DNA of 64,000 nucleotides, from the NCBI RefSeq assembly GCF_000281045.1, contig NW_008246116.1, positions 288,255-352,254 of the forward strand, read 5' to 3'. Position numbers and translations under genes: made by a program. Positions within the stretch are counted from its first letter, which is position 1; each line of letters opens with the position of its first letter. This DNA is from Saprolegnia diclina VS20. Lineage: Eukaryota > Oomycota > Saprolegniomycetes > Saprolegniales > Saprolegniaceae. Under the pieces are notes generated by a model. The model saw only the letters and a program-made list of their open reading frames with translations, did not search any database and was not told where the DNA came from. Positions 10,104 to 22,690 of this stretch are shown here, one piece after another.

Positions 10104-12792
10104 TTAGTTGCTCGCCTCAAACTGCGTCGCGCGGATCATCTCCTTGAAGTTGAACGGGTGGAACTTGTTGCCGTCCGCCTTGTAAAACTTGTTTTGGAAC
10201 TCGACCCAGTGGAGACGGAGCGCGTGGAGGAAGCACTCGAGCACGTCCATGCAGAGGATGACGCCAAACGTCGTGCCGGCAAAGAGCGCAAAGCCCACGA
10301 AGATCGCAATGAACGAGTCCATGTTGATGGTCGACAGCATCGCCTTTTCGAAAAAAACCGTCGCGAGCTCTACACATTGCCACACATATCAGCCAAACCT
10401 ACGGTACAAATCCACAAAAAAACACAAAATTACCCGAGTGGGCCAGCGAGAGCGCCCAGAGACGCAGGTACGACGCCGTGTTGGACACCATACCGAGCAC
10501 GAACTCGATGGTTTCAATGCCTTGGTGGATCGCCGCTTCGCCAAAGTTGAACGGCTCATCGCCATGGCCGTGGCCGTGGCCGCCGTGGGCCGCGGGCGCA
10601 AGCTTGGCGTGGTCGTCGTCGTCACTGAGGTTGTCAAAGTCGACCTGGTGCGACACTTCCGGGGCTGGGCTGCCGAACTTGAACTTCATGTAGAGCGGGT
10701 GGCAGAGAAGCATGATCGGCACCGACAAGCCCGCAAACGCAAGGAGCGTCTGCTGCATCTTCTTCTGGCCTTCGTACATCGGGTCGGCGACGGCACCGGG
10801 CTGGAGCGCAATATTGATGAGCGTGTTGATGAGCGCGGGCGGGCGGCAGCCAGTGGCCGGGCCTTCAAAGTTGAACGGGCACACCTCGTGGCTCATGCGC
10901 TCGGTCCAGTCAATGCTCCACTTCATGACGATGAGCACGACCATGTAGAAGAAGAGCGACGCGGCAAAGACGAGCTGCGGCAAGAAATCAAAAAAGAACG
11001 TCGGGTAGTCCTTGAAGTAGAGCGCGTTCCAGCCCTTGATGAGGATACCAAAGCCCATCTGCGTGATACCGAGAATGACACTGAGCTTCATCTTGAACGA
11101 GTTGAAGAAGAGAAGCTCGTTCTCCGACGTCTTCCAGATCGGGTCGAGACCAAACCCATAGACGTTGTGGCCGTTGGCGACGTCGACCGTCCCGTTGGGC
11201 ACGCCGTCGTAGTGGTAGTACGCTTCGCACTTTTCGTGCTTGAGACCGAGCTCGTCGCAGTTGTCGGGGTACTGCCACTTGGAGCCAAAGAGGTTGAGCG
11301 GCAGCGAGAAGAAGTCATTGTAGACAAAGCCGGCGTACATGGCAAAGACACCCATGAGCGTGATCATGTAGCGACCGCCGTAAATCTGCGCCGTCATCTC
11401 GCCGACCTTGCCGCGCTCGAGGATCTTCTCGGTCGCAATCATGTACAAGCCAAAGAGGAAGATGCAAAAGCCGTGGCCAATGTCGCCGTACATGACGCCA
11501 AAGAGGAACGGGAACGAGACGGCCGTGAACACCGCAGGGTTGATCTCGCCGTACCGGGGCACACCGTACGTATCGACAAACGACTGGAACGCCGAGGTAA
11601 ACTTGTTGGTTTGAAAGTGCGTCGGCGCGACCGGCCACGGCTTGGGCACCGAGTCGACAAGCGACGGCATCGACTTGTCGTCGGCGTTGTGGGCGCGGTC
11701 GACCGCGCGACGGACCTGATCCAACGCTTCCTTAACGACCCAGCCTTCGCCGCGCAGCATGCTGCCCACGTCCGCCTTGAACGAGTTGAGCGTGTGGTAC
11801 GTGGCCTTCTCCTGGAGCACCGACCACTTCCACGACTCGTGGTGCTCGGCGAGCTCGCGGCAGAGAAGCACGCACGACTCGCGGTTGCGGCGGAGAATGT
11901 GCGAACTCTGGTTGAGCTCTGCGTTGTTGTTTTGGATCAAGTTGGCGATCGCGGTCCGGTCGTCCATCGACGGCAGCGTGTACAAGCGGGCGTGGAACGC
12001 GTCGCAGATCTTGCGGAGCTTCGTCTCGATAAACTGCGACTGGAAAAAGATCACAAACGCGTGCTTCTCGACCGCGACGCCGGTGCCCGGGTCGACGAGC
12101 AGCTCGTCAATAGCCGAGAAGCGCGTGAAGCAGTTGCCGCGCGTCGCACGGAACACCATGCGCTCAAACTTGAGGCGCTCGTCCGCGGGCACGACGCCCG
12201 TGATGTTCTTGAAGCGAATGGCCAAGTCCGTCTCGGACGCATCGATCGGCGAGCCGACGCCAAAGTTCATGCTGCTGCCCGTGCGCGAGCTGACGCGCGA
12301 CGTCGTGTCGCGGCGCGTCGCGTCCGGGAGCTCAATCTCAAAGAACTCGCCGACGCGCGAGATGATCTCCTGGAGCTCCTTGCGCTCGTTGTACTCGCGC
12401 GTAAGCTTCTCGTGCATCGAGTTGAGCTGGAGCAGCTCCTGCTCCTTGTCTTCGAGAATGCGCTCGAGCGTGTCGAGGGCGCGGACCGCCGTGTCTTGAC
12501 TGCCGTAGCGCACGTCCGCCGAGCCCGCGAGGAACGAGTCGACGCTGCCCGCGCTCTTGGCCGTGATCTTGAACTTGGTCATCTCGCCCGCGAAGAAGCG
12601 CAGCTTGCGGTCCATCTCGTCGCAGCGCTTGACGTACGAGACGTAGCGACGCTGGAAGGGCGTGAGCTCCGGGTTGAGATCCGTGAACTCGACGACGCCG
12701 AGGTCGCCGAGCTTCTGGACGCAGTCATGGGCCGCGTCCTCGTTGACGATCAAGGAGATGTACTCCATCTCTTCCGAGCGGAGCCACTTCAT
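10104..12792 (-). CDS. ATP6V0A: V-type proton ATPase subunit a (Vph1/ATP6V0A family)
   Basis: Exon 1 (10434-12792) and exon 2 (10104-10369) are joined by a 64-nt intron and give 874 aa, a normal length for the family. The start [20 protein letters not shown] matches the family N-terminus. The cytosolic half contains [14 protein letters not shown] and the coiled region. The membrane half contains [35 protein letters not shown] and the TM7 segment [16 protein letters not shown], which carries the essential arginine of the proton channel. The splice falls inside this last motif. Role: Vo-sector stator and proton path in vacuole/endosome acidification. The start at 12792 is preferred over an upstream in-frame ATG because it matches the conserved N-terminus. 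Confidence 0.97.
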
Positions 12793-13903
12793 CTTGCTGC
12801 TGCTTCGACTGACTTGGCGAACTCGAAATGCGACCAAGCCACACACAAGTCCCCTCAAATAGCTTGATTTTAGTATACCATACTCTGTCCCCTATTGTAC
12901 GAGTGTATTTTTAGACGGCCGTTTAAACGTTTGGTGATAGGGTGTTTAAACGTTAAGATGCGTCGAGGGTATTCCCGCTCTTCGAAGCGGAAGGGAGGTT
13001 GACAACGACTCACTCAGGCTCCTAGTACCAAGGCTAACACCACCTTGCTTTTGCCATAGCAAATACTACTCCATTCGTACACTGGCGCTAGGCCCGAGAG
13101 AGTACAGTGCCACGCGGTTGTGTGTGCCTGCCCGACGCCGCCTTTCACATACCGAAGTGCCACAGACCTACCCTAGATGCCGCCGCCACAATCGATTGCT
13201 GTGAGTGCTAGAGCTATTGCGCGCAGACGCCATCGCATAACGTTATTCACCGATGCGAGAAGCAGCTTCACGGTAGCCAATCTCGGCTGTAGAGGCGAGC
13301 CGCTCCACGCAAAAACCGCACCTGCGCCTCGACGCTTTGGTAGAAATGCGGCGTTGGTATCCTGAGAGACTCGTCCGATGACATAGGCATTGGCGGAGCC
13401 CATTGGAGTAGCCCTATTGGAGTGCTAATGGAGCTGCTGTTTGGGGTCTGCCACGTTTCATTGCACCAGTGCTGTTGCAGGTCATTGGTCTTCTTCGCCT
13501 GCGAGGCTGCACTACAGTCTCGTTGTCGCATGCCATCACACTGTCTATTGCTTTGCTTTCAACTGCATCAAGATATGCAGCCGTCGTTCAATGCTCCATG
13601 AACGCTCCTCCTACATTTGTACTAGTACTGGAGTGGGCTTGCTCGTTTTCCCGCTTAAACGTCATTTAACCACATGCGTTAAACGCAGCGGTTGAAGCAG
13701 ACGGTTTCGGCGACCCTCGTTACGAGAGCCTTGCGCCTCAAAGAGATCCGGATCTCCCTCGTTTGAAGAACAAGCACCATCCACTCTGGGACGACATAGC
13801 CTCTATAATCGGATATCAATCCTTGAAGGTCCCACTGTGAGACGGAATTCCCTCTCACAGTCAATAGTACCCAGTGCAGATTGCAACGACGCTTAGACAC
13901 GCG
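12793..13903. other. Intergenic region with a possible degraded repeat
   Basis: No gene seen in 1.1 kb. GTTTAAACGT occurs at 12921-12930 and again at 12944-12953. A related inverted cluster (CTTAAACG, CGTTAAACG) lies near 13650-13685. The spacing is compatible with a small degraded element of about 770 bp, but the ends are not well matched. Confidence 0.35.
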
Positions 13904-15238
13904 ATGGCGCCGCCGACCGCTGCGACGCCACGCATACCTCCGCCGCCATTGCGAGACGAGCCCAAGGCGGCGCCGACGCCCTCGGCAGTCGACGGTGGCC
14001 GCAAGCGCCCGGCGACGACGTCGAGCGACGCGACCATGCCCGTCTTGAAGCGCAAGCCGCTGGTCGTGCAGACGCTCCTCGACGCCACTGGCGCAGGTGT
14101 CACGCTCCGCCTACCATCCAAGACCGACGCTTCCAGCCAGCGCATTACACCTGTCGGCAAGGTGCGCAAGCTACGCCATGTACAGGGGTCTGCCAAGTCC
14201 GTGCGCACGCTGCCTGGTGTTGGCTTTGGCACAACACCACGGTTTCCACGGTCACCGCCACTCACCGCACCGACAAGCAACCCTTCATCGCGCGCTGCCT
14301 CTGGGTTTCAAGGATGGAAGCGAGCACGGTCGTCGACAACTGCCATCACCACCCATAGTACAAAGCCCAAGGCGTTGAAGGCTGCTTCAACGTCTGTACC
14401 AAAGCCTCCAACGACGCCTGTCCAGGCAAGCCGGAAACCATCCCACAAAACAGCAACGACTGCGTCCACGACCGCGAGCTCTGCAATCAAGCCCGTGACG
14501 CCATGTCGTCCGGTCCAGGAAGCGTCGACGACACCACCGGCGCCGCCACGTACCGACAACGACGAGGCGACGTTGGTCTCTCAGATCGTAGCGTCCATCC
14601 AAGCGCGCTCGTGCCGCTTGGTGTGTATCGACTTTGACAAGACGCTGCTCGACATCCACACCAACGGCGAGTGGACAAAGACGGCCGAAGACCTCGTAGG
14701 CCATGTGCGTCCGCTCTTCGTATCGATCTTGCCGCAGCTGCATGTACATGGCGTGCACCTGGCGATCACGACCTTCTCGCCCCAAGCCGACCTCGTCCAG
14801 CGCGTCTTGCAGCTGGTCCTGGACCCAACGACCGCCAACGCCATCCCTGTCTTTGCTGACAACGCGCGTCCATCGCCGGTCGAGGATACGAACGATGACG
14901 ACGACGACGCATCAATTCCAGCGCATGTGCGATTGGACAAGAGGCACAAGCTGTCGTATGTACTGTCGGCGGCGCGTCACCGGGCGGTGCGCCTTGGCCA
15001 CGCGCTCTTGATGGACGATGACGCGACGAACCTCCATGACGTGGCAGCGTACAATGTGCAGACGCTGTGGTATGAACACCACGAATCGCTGCAGTCGTTG
15101 GCGGCCAAGCTCTCGACGCCCACAGCGCACACGAACGCTCATGCGACGCCGGTGAAGACGGCCCACGTCGCTGCTCCTCGCTCCGAGCGCGTTGGACGAC
15201 CTGTCAAGCCCAAGAAACAGCGCGCCCTCGTCTACTAG
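13904..15238 (+). CDS. HAD-like phosphatase domain protein with long disordered N-terminus
   Basis: Single exon of 444 aa. Residues 1 to about 225 are Pro/Ala/Thr/Lys rich and look disordered. The C-terminal half is a haloacid-dehalogenase-type domain. Motif I is CIDFDKTLLD (DxD at about residue 243); motif II is probably LAITTFS; a lysine lies in DKRHKLSYVL; motif IV is LLMDDDATNL. The tail is again basic (VGRPVKPKKQRALVY). The substrate is unknown; HAD domains act on phosphate esters or phosphoproteins. The ATG at 13904 is the first in this frame after the CTTAGACAC leader. The stop lies 135 bp from the stop of the convergent NCBP2 gene. Confidence 0.8.
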   Translation: MAPPTAATPRIPPPPLRDEPKAAPTPSAVDGGRKRPATTSSDATMPVLKRKPLVVQTLLDATGAGVTLRLPSKTDASSQRITPVGKVRKLRHVQGSAKSVRTLPGVGFGTTPRFPRSPPLTAPTSNPSSRAASGFQGWKRARSSTTAITTHSTKPKALKAASTSVPKPPTTPVQASRKPSHKTATTASTTASSAIKPVTPCRPVQEASTTPPAPPRTDNDEATLVSQIVASIQARSCRLVCIDFDKTLLDIHTNGEWTKTAEDLVGHVRPLFVSILPQLHVHGVHLAITTFSPQADLVQRVLQLVLDPTTANAIPVFADNARPSPVEDTNDDDDDASIPAHVRLDKRHKLSYVLSAARHRAVRLGHALLMDDDATNLHDVAAYNVQTLWYEHHESLQSLAAKLSTPTAHTNAHATPVKTAHVAAPRSERVGRPVKPKKQRALVY

Positions 15239-15373
15239 CGGCGTGTTGTGGTTACTGTCGGCACGAAGTCGACAATGACAGTACAGTAGGGCCGTCGCAC
15301 TCGCAAGTCTTTCTAGCGCTGTAAAGGGCAAATATACTTAAAGGTTATTAGTGGTATAGAGATAGCAGCGTGT

Positions 15374-16081
15374 TCACGCCGTGTCATCGTCCATGGGCGC
15401 GTCGTCGTCGTCGTCGTCGTTGTCGCTGTCGCGCTCGCGGAAGCGTGGGTTGGCCTCCTTCTTCTTCTCGTCGTCGATGCTCACATCGTCAACGTCGTTG
15501 CGCCGGTCGCTCGTCTGGCGGCGCGACGACGGACGCGAGTCAAAGTCGCCGACGCTGTCGGTGCGGTCGCGCTTCATGCCGCCGGCGCGGCGGAAGTGGT
15601 TGGTGTGGCCACCGACGTCGTCGACCTTCTTGCCGTAGCCGCCGCGACCCGGATCATAGTCGTCCTTGGAGCGGCGATCGTCGCGGACTTGACCGCCGGT
15701 CGTGCCACGACCATACTGACGGCCTTCGCGGAAGCCGCCGTCGAGCTCACAACGAATGACACGCTGGTCGAGCTTGGTGCCCGAGACAAAGTTGGAGCAG
15801 GCCTGCGCGTGTTCCTTGTTAAAGTACTCGACAAAGCAGAAGCCGCACGGCGTCTTCTTGAGGCGGTCGAGACCCATGATGACGGCGCGGACCGGCCCGA
15901 CGACCGAGAAGAGCTCGTAGATCTGGGTTTCGCTCGTAAAGAAGCTTAGGTTACCGACGTAGAGCGTGCTCGACTGCTTCATGGCCTCTTGCTGCTCCTC
16001 AAGCGACGTGTACGTCTGCCGGTCCCAGTACTCCTTCTTCTTCGGGCCCGCGCCCTCGACGAGGCTCGCGTACAGCTCCAT
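15374..16081 (-). CDS. NCBP2: Nuclear cap-binding protein subunit 2 (CBP20)
   Basis: Single exon of 235 aa. The N-terminus ([20 protein letters not shown]) matches CBP20. It is followed by one RRM with RNP2 TLYVGNLSF and RNP1 CGFCFVEY. The region [20 protein letters not shown] contains the cap-contacting basic/aromatic residues known in the family. The C-terminal third (RGGYGKK, then Ser/Arg/Asp-rich, ending in an Asp run) is longer than in animal CBP20 (about 156 aa). Role: binds the m7G cap with CBP80 in the nucleus. A CCAAT box (ATTGG at 16162-16166) lies about 81 bp upstream. Confidence 0.95.
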   Translation of the reverse strand: MELYASLVEGAGPKKKEYWDRQTYTSLEEQQEAMKQSSTLYVGNLSFFTSETQIYELFSVVGPVRAVIMGLDRLKKTPCGFCFVEYFNKEHAQACSNFVSGTKLDQRVIRCELDGGFREGRQYGRGTTGGQVRDDRRSKDDYDPGRGGYGKKVDDVGGHTNHFRRAGGMKRDRTDSVGDFDSRPSSRRQTSDRRNDVDDVSIDDEKKKEANPRFRERDSDNDDDDDDAPMDDDTA

Positions 16082-16284
16082 GACCACACAACCAAAATGG
16101 TGCGTTATGCCACAATTACTCGCTCGTAATTTTGCTATTTGTGGCGCGACGCTTCCGTGTGATTGGCCAGCACGGCTCGGCAGGCAACTGGTCCATTGCA
16201 AAAGGATCGGTTGATGGCCCATTCCTGCCCGCCACCTAATCTCGCAGCTACCTTGGCGACTGCAGCCCGACATACCGGTTAACT

Positions 16285-16740
16285 ACGATTGCACATCAAG
16301 ATAACCCACATTGTCATGATTTGGCTGAGCTCGCGCGCCCTCCGGTAGTCGGCGCACAGCTGCTTGAGGCGGCGGCGTCGGGCGACGAGAGCGAGGTGAG
16401 CGCCGTGCTGAGGTCGTCGACTTGCTTTTGGAGCGAAGCCTTTTCTGCGTCGTAGCGCTCTCGCATGTGCTGCTTTTGATAAAGTTGCGCATCTTCATGT
16501 GCTCCTTCTGCCGGACGAGGTTGGCGTCAACTCGGCGTGTCATGCATGATTCAATGCTGACATGTGATTGGCTAGCATTCCGAGGCTCAAACTCAATCTA
16601 GAATGCTGTTTGAGAGTTGAGAAGAGAGTCAAAGTTGGCCAGCGCTGCGAGCGCACTCTCAGCTTTCCAGACAGTGATCCGGTCAGTGCCAGTGGGCAGG
16701 ACCTTCTTGAAACCAAACTCTCAAACTCCACCAGTCGATT
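16285..16740 (-). pseudogene. Decayed coding sequence (coiled-coil-like fragments in different frames)
   Basis: On the minus strand three coding-like stretches follow one another in different frames with no splice sites to join them. About 16625-16735 reads as LPTGTDRITVWKAESALAAL. About 16480-16540 reads as RVDANLVRQKEHMKMRN. About 16400-16490 reads as RERYDAEKASLQKQVDDL. About 16320-16375 reads as LKQLCADYRRARELSQIM. The frame changes look like small indels near 16488 and 16375. The fragments have the heptad-like, charged composition of a coiled coil. I read this as a pseudogene; sequencing errors or an unresolved splice pattern are alternatives. No family was recognised. Confidence 0.45.
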
Positions 16741-16872
16741 CGTGTTCGCCCTCGTTCGCGACTAGCACCCTGGGGACTCCAGACGTGCGACGTTATTTGC
16801 CGCAAACAAGAGGACCAGAAACAGCGTTATAAGTCCTAGGTTCCGACATGCACAATATACTGGCCCCACTGT

Positions 16873-19800
16873 CTACAGCTGCATGACGTGGGGATGCTCG
16901 GCAAGCTCAATGTCGATCGACCGGCGGCGGCCATTATCCGACGCCGACTCACTGCGCCCGGCGTTGCGCAGGGGCGAATCGGGGGCTTCGGTCGCGGGGC
17001 TCGGCATCACGGGGCGATTCGACACAGGAATGTCGTGTGCAATGCTCCGAATCTAGCACCAATATGTCCATGGCTTCAACTATCGCAGTAGACACACATA
17101 CCGCGCCGTCTTGGTTGTCGGGCGACCGGAAGATGCGGTACACGAAGAACCCAACGACAAGCGTCAAGAAGATGAGCAGAATCGTAAAGACCGTGATGCC
17201 CGCCGACGACGTCGTGAGCCACTGCATGACGGACGGCAAGAAGCCGGTGTCGGTGATCGACGCCGTCGCGCTGCTGCTGCCGTTGCGTGCAACGAGCGAC
17301 GCCGCAATCTGGAAGCGCGACGAGACACTCGCGTTGCTTGTACTCATTGTGCTAGTCACAAAAATTGATACATTGAAACAAATCGGAAAAATCGGAAAAT
17401 CAAAAAATGGACGTACATGGGCGCCTCGGAATACACGAGGACCCAAAACTGGCCCGAAAGCGGTTCGTTGAGCAGCTGGACGACTTCCTCCGTCCCCTCC
17501 TACCCATAAGTCGATTATCTTGTGCACAATATTGTCTTTTGTACTGAAAACGAGACGCGGCTAAAGTCATAGATCGACCGCGGTGGGACCTACGCACCCA
17601 TGATGTTTCGATGGGAAAACAGATTGGTCGAAACTATGACCTCGGCCACGTAGACGGTGGGAGAAACGCCGTCGAGGTTGGTGACGCGCAGCTGAATGCC
17701 CGTGTTGGGCTGCATCGACTGCGGCAGCGTAAAGAGAGCACCGCCATCGTTGGGCAGGGAAAAGGTTGCCGTACACACGCTGCAGAGCAACGATGCATTC
17801 TCGGACGCATACCACAGCGTGCCCATATCAATCGGGTTGGGGCTGGCGCACGTGAGTCCATGCCAGCCGTTCTTGCAGCTGCAGCTCGGACCGTCTTTGC
17901 TGTCGAGGCACGTCCCTCGGCCGCCGCAAATGCTACCACAGCTGGGGTCAATATTTCGAGGACATATAAGGACATACGTCACATCGCCGTTGCCGCCACA
18001 TGTATAGGACGGGTACACTTCGGAGACGGCGGTGACGGGCTGCACCGAGAGCTGTGCGAGTAGGATATCGGCAGCAAACCGCTTGTTGTAAACCGCAACC
18101 TTGTAGCACGTGGGTCCGCTGCACGCTGTCGAGACGGGCACCACCACTGTCTGAGACATAGCACTGGCGGCCATCGCATCAAAATCAAACGCCGCGCCAA
18201 GGTCGAGCGCCGGTAAGCCGGTTTCGAGCGGTCCGCGCACCAGCAGCAGCGGCATCGCATCGTCAATGTTGCTGAGCTGCACCTTGATGAACGTGACGTC
18301 GGGATCCGGCACGTCCAGTGTGAGATACTAGCCATCAACATACGAATCACAAGTGCAAAGTGGGAAAGGACAATCTACCGTCCACTGGCCAGGACGGAGT
18401 TGGACCGAGATATTGATGGCGGCGGATGCATTGTGCCACACACGACGGTGGGCAATGGGTCCGCGGTCGCAGAACGCCCCGCCGTAGCCGGTCGCACACG
18501 CACAGAGACCATCAAGCGCGGGCGAGCACGTCGATGTTGCCTCGGGGCATATGCGCGAAGCGTTCACGCAGCTGCTGTTGGCTTGGACGTTGAGCGAAAA
18601 AGCCAGCGAGCTTCGCGCATAGAGCGAGTTGTAAACGCCAACGTAGAGAAGACCGTCGCTGAGCGTCGATGCGGCGCGCGTCAGCAAGATGCGCTGCGTG
18701 CCGGCTTGCGTTGCCCACGCCGCCCCATCGGCCGCTTGGATCGGGTACGGGTGCGTCACGTCGAGCGACGGCAGTGTGTTTTTTCGCACGAGCACGAGGG
18801 CGTCGCTCGTGACCGAGACATCGTCGAGCTGGACGTAGACATAACTCCAGCTGGGCTGCACGTTGATCGTATACAAGGCCCATTTCCCAATCTCGACCTA
18901 GTGGTCTCAACTGTTGCGCATTCGTTTGCGATAAGAGAGGGTGGACCTGCTCGTCCAAGGACTGCGCATAGACCACAAACGAGCTGTTGTAGTGCTCGAC
19001 GAACGAAATGGAAGGAATCGGGACCTTGCAGAGACTCTGCGCGTCATTCGGGCGGTCGTAGTGGTACGCCGGGTCACAGACGCAGGTCGGCTGGTCGACG
19101 CCATCCGCATTGGGCAAGACCGTACAGACGCCGTTGCCAAAGCAGTCGGACGTATTGCGGAGCCCTCTCGAGACAACACCCACCGGCGTCGAGGATCCGG
19201 GTACCTGCTCGTTTCATAGGAATCCGTACACATATACAAGAGTTGGTACCGGGCAATTGTCAAAGTCGATGCAGTCCGGTCGGCACTGGGGCAAGTTGCA
19301 CGCATCGCCCGTCCAGTACCGATCGCATGCGCACACGCCGGCGTAATACTACGACATGCATGAGACGTGGCACGTCGGATCTAGTGCGCGCACCTTGCCG
19401 CACGTGCCATGGTTGGAACAGCTCTCGCTCGAGCACTTGTTGAGCTTGACATTGATCGCAAAGCGCGAGGCCGCAAACCCAAACACGCCAATGTAGAGAT
19501 ACCCCGGGGCACCCTGGACAAACTGCGTGTTGGGCTGGCGGCAAAAGTGAAACGTGTCGTTGATGCCCCGCGGAAAGACGCCGAGCGACCCGCAGAGCGT
19601 GATGGCGTCGACGCCGTCGGTGCGGTTGGCATCGCTCACAAACGTCGACGCGCGCAAGCTGCCGACAGTTGGTGTTTGCGTCACAAACGAAGCATAGACA
19701 TCCGCGTCTACAGAGTGACTCAAGTACCGTGGAGACGAGTGTAGTGTACCGCCAACGGTCGTGACGACGCGCACAGTGACGTCGGACGAGCTCGAGTCGA

Positions 19801-22690
19801 GCTGAACCCGGAAGAATTGATAGCTCTGCGCCATTCCAACGTGTCGACGATCGTTGATGACGCAGTGGGCCTACCTTGGCGGCCACAGAGCCCATGTACG
19901 CGGTTGCGTTCGCGAGCTCGAGCGTCGTCACCGTGGGCATTTGGCTGGTTTGACACGACGTGCCATAGTACCCAGCGGCACAGATGCACGACCCTAGCCC
20001 ATACCGTTGTAACTACGGCGACCGGAAGTCTTGTATACCTGTTTTGCAATCGCAGCTGCCGTTGGCGCCGCAGCCCGGGCAGCCCGGGACACATTCGCAC
20101 GCATTGCCTACGCATATACCGTCGGCTTGTCGCGAAGTACGGCGGCGGTCGACGCACCCGAGTATCCCGCGTTGCACGTGCATGCGCCAGTAACTGCATT
20201 GCATGTTCCGTGGTTGGAGCACTCGACCGCGTTGTACTTGGGGTCGTCGATACCGGGGCACACGAGGAGCGAGCAAGCTAGCCCGGTGTATCCCGACTGG
20301 CACTACCCCCGAATCAACAAAATGAGCGTATTGTCCTCTGCACTAAAATTCATCAATAGGGCAATAGAACGTACGGTGCATTGTCCCGTGCTGCCGTCGC
20401 ACGTGCCGTGGCCAGCACACGTGGCGCCATTCGCAGCCGGGCAGTTGAGAAGCGAGCAGTCGGCGCCGTTAAAGCCTACGCCGTATCATCCTCATTACTT
20501 GGAGAAGTGCAAGCATCGCAACAACGCACCAGGGTGGCAGACGCAAGAGCCGTCGGTTTGTAGAACGCCGGCGCCCGAACATTCGTTTTGGAGCCGTTGG
20601 CAAATGGTGTTGGCCGGGGGGCAACTAGCTTGCTGTCGTGAGCTTCTGTTTTGAAATGTCGAAACAACCTCAGCGAGCCCGAGTACCCGGGGACCGACAC
20701 AGCGCCACCTGCCATAGGACACGACACTTGGGTGGTGCCGACGGTCACGAGCATGGCGGTTTTCGTGCATCGGTCGACGCTGTAACACACGGGCGTCGAT
20801 GTACTAGACGTCAACTTGCACCAAAAAAGAACGACACTCTGTCATTGTACCGGGTGCCAGACGTGGACAGCGTTGACTGGAAGCACTGACTCGACGACGA
20901 CAAGATCTCGCCCATGCCCGGCGTCACATACGTGCCCTAGACAGTCGATTCTCGCAACGAATCGAGATCGTATTGGCCTACGAGGTTGGCGCAGCCGCCG
21001 TTGCTGTAGCCCGAGTTGAGTGGGCAATAATCCGCATACGTATCTTGACCGCCTACCCATAGTGTCATATCTTCCATATATATATGTATATATATATACC
21101 CAGCGCCGCGTTGCCGAAATATTGAAACCCCGCCGGAATACTCGACGTGTACGTCGCAAGGTTGCAGTAGCCTTTCGCATCGCGCGTCGGCGTGCAGTGG
21201 TCGCCCTTGGCCCTGCAAAAGTAGTCGCTGCTCCACTCGGAGCACTTGGCCCTACGCAGCATCCATGGATTAATATCGCCTCCATGCAGCGCTGAACAAG
21301 TATATGGTACGTGGCGAATGTGCAGCCTTCGAGATACCCCCAGGCAAGCGCCTAGCCCAGTTGCTTGTGTATGACATACCCGGTTCTTGTCACTACAAGT
21401 ATGTACCTCTGCCATCGAGTAGTTGGCCGTATACCACCCGCTGTCTTCAAAGAGCGCCAACGTTAGCGCTGAAAACACGGGGGTCGCTGACGCCGTGGCT
21501 GTCATGTACTCGTTCTGGAAGATCCGCTTCTCCCAGTGGCTCGTGGTTGTGGCCGCCGTGCCTTGCGCACCGTTCTCGAGCTCGCCACCAGCGTTGACCC
21601 TACGACATCATATATAAAGTTCGCGTTTCCTATAGTACGCGAACCAGTTGTAGCAGTTGAACTGCTGCTTGACGGCGGCGACGACCTTGGGCGTAATGAT
21701 CTTGGAGACCGCGACGCCGCGCTCGAGCGTGTTGAACACGACGTTGCCTGCGCCCCACGGCGCGCCGTTGAGCGGCTGACGAAAGTCCGGGAACCGCGAC
21801 GACGAAAAACCCAGCGCGTGCGTTAACTCGTGCAGCGCCGTGCCCACTTGCTGCGACCGCGCGGCGCTCGACGCATCGAGCCTGCATCGTTTGCTCCAAC
21901 ATGAGTCTCGTCATTCAAAAGCCTACCGGTTGGGCCCAAAGTTGGCTTGACCTGAGATCGGGCGGCCGTATTGGTCGAGGTTGCACGGCAGCGCCCACGC
22001 GAGGACGGCGCCGGACGTCGGGCGGGCCGTCACGTGAATGAGAAAGTCTGTTTTGGCAATCCCGGTCGACGCCAAGTACGGCGGCATCGAGTTGGTACAG
22101 CAAGCCCACTGCCCGTTCGCGCTACACCCAATGCCCGGGACGACGAGGTTGCCCGAGACCGACTGCACCGAAAGCACTTTAGAAAAGTACGATGTGATGG
22201 CAGGCAGCAGCACGTTGGTGATGAAGCTGCGCTTGTCCTACACTGACCTTGTCGGATCCGGCGCGCAGCAGGTCGTACCGAGGTCAAGACGTCGTTCGGG
22301 GCACACGTGTAGCTCGACCCGTCGCGACTCACGACGTCGCCAACATTGGAACACAGATAGCCCGGATCGCTAATTGCCATCAGGACATACGACCATGTCG
22401 CGCGATCGTCGTACCTGAAGAGCTTGGACGTGTCGAACGAGATGCGAATTGGATTGAAGAGGCTGCTGGCAACGCCATCGGCGTCGAGCCGGCGACTCTT
22501 CGACGATACGAGGTTCTGCGGGCTGCGCAGCGTGGACGTATCAACGTCGGCCTAGTACGACCTCCATGAGCAGGTAGGAGCCATGCTGATGGCGTACGAG
22601 GAAGCGCTCCATGAGCTCATCGTGGCCGCAGTCGTGGCCGCCCACCGCGCTGCGGATCAAGACCAGCACGATGCCAAGCAGCATCTTCAT
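16873..22690 (-). CDS. Leishmanolysin-like (GP63, M8) protease with EGF-like repeats and transmembrane anchor
   Basis: I reconstruct 26 exons that close to 1534 aa. They are 22559-22690, 22279-22515, 21927-22237, 21639-21881, 21407-21599, 21311-21351, 21100-21251, 20982-21052, 20851-20936, 20669-20803, 20530-20624, 20375-20475, 20158-20302, 20039-20107, 19875-19993, 19750-19825, 19394-19707, 19250-19348, 18947-19204, 18379-18897, 17978-18327, 17641-17941, 17545-17589, 17417-17499, 17102-17351 and 16873-17052. The signal peptide is MKMLLGIVLVLIRSAVG. The zinc motif HELTHALGF (HExxH at residues 244-248), the downstream Met-turn region and cysteine pattern (ALFEDSGWY, YCPLNSGYSN, SQCFQST) define M8. 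Then come EGF-like modules (CSGAGVLQTDGSCVC, CSNHGTCNAVTGACTC, CGGRGTC) and PPC-like beta domains. A TM helix at about 1442-1466 and a 60-residue Ser/Pro cytosolic tail follow. Likely a cell-surface metalloprotease. A CCAAT box is at 22783-22787. Confidence 0.9.

Noticed and set aside
10189..12867. Very long open frame on the plus strand opposite V-ATPase subunit a
   Set aside because: It is the antisense shadow of a GC3-rich gene. Its translation is Arg/Val/Glu-rich with no family motif, while the minus strand encodes a full V-ATPase a subunit.
21061..21110. TATATA tract as a promoter TATA box
   Set aside because: It lies inside an intron (21053-21099) of the GP63-like gene.
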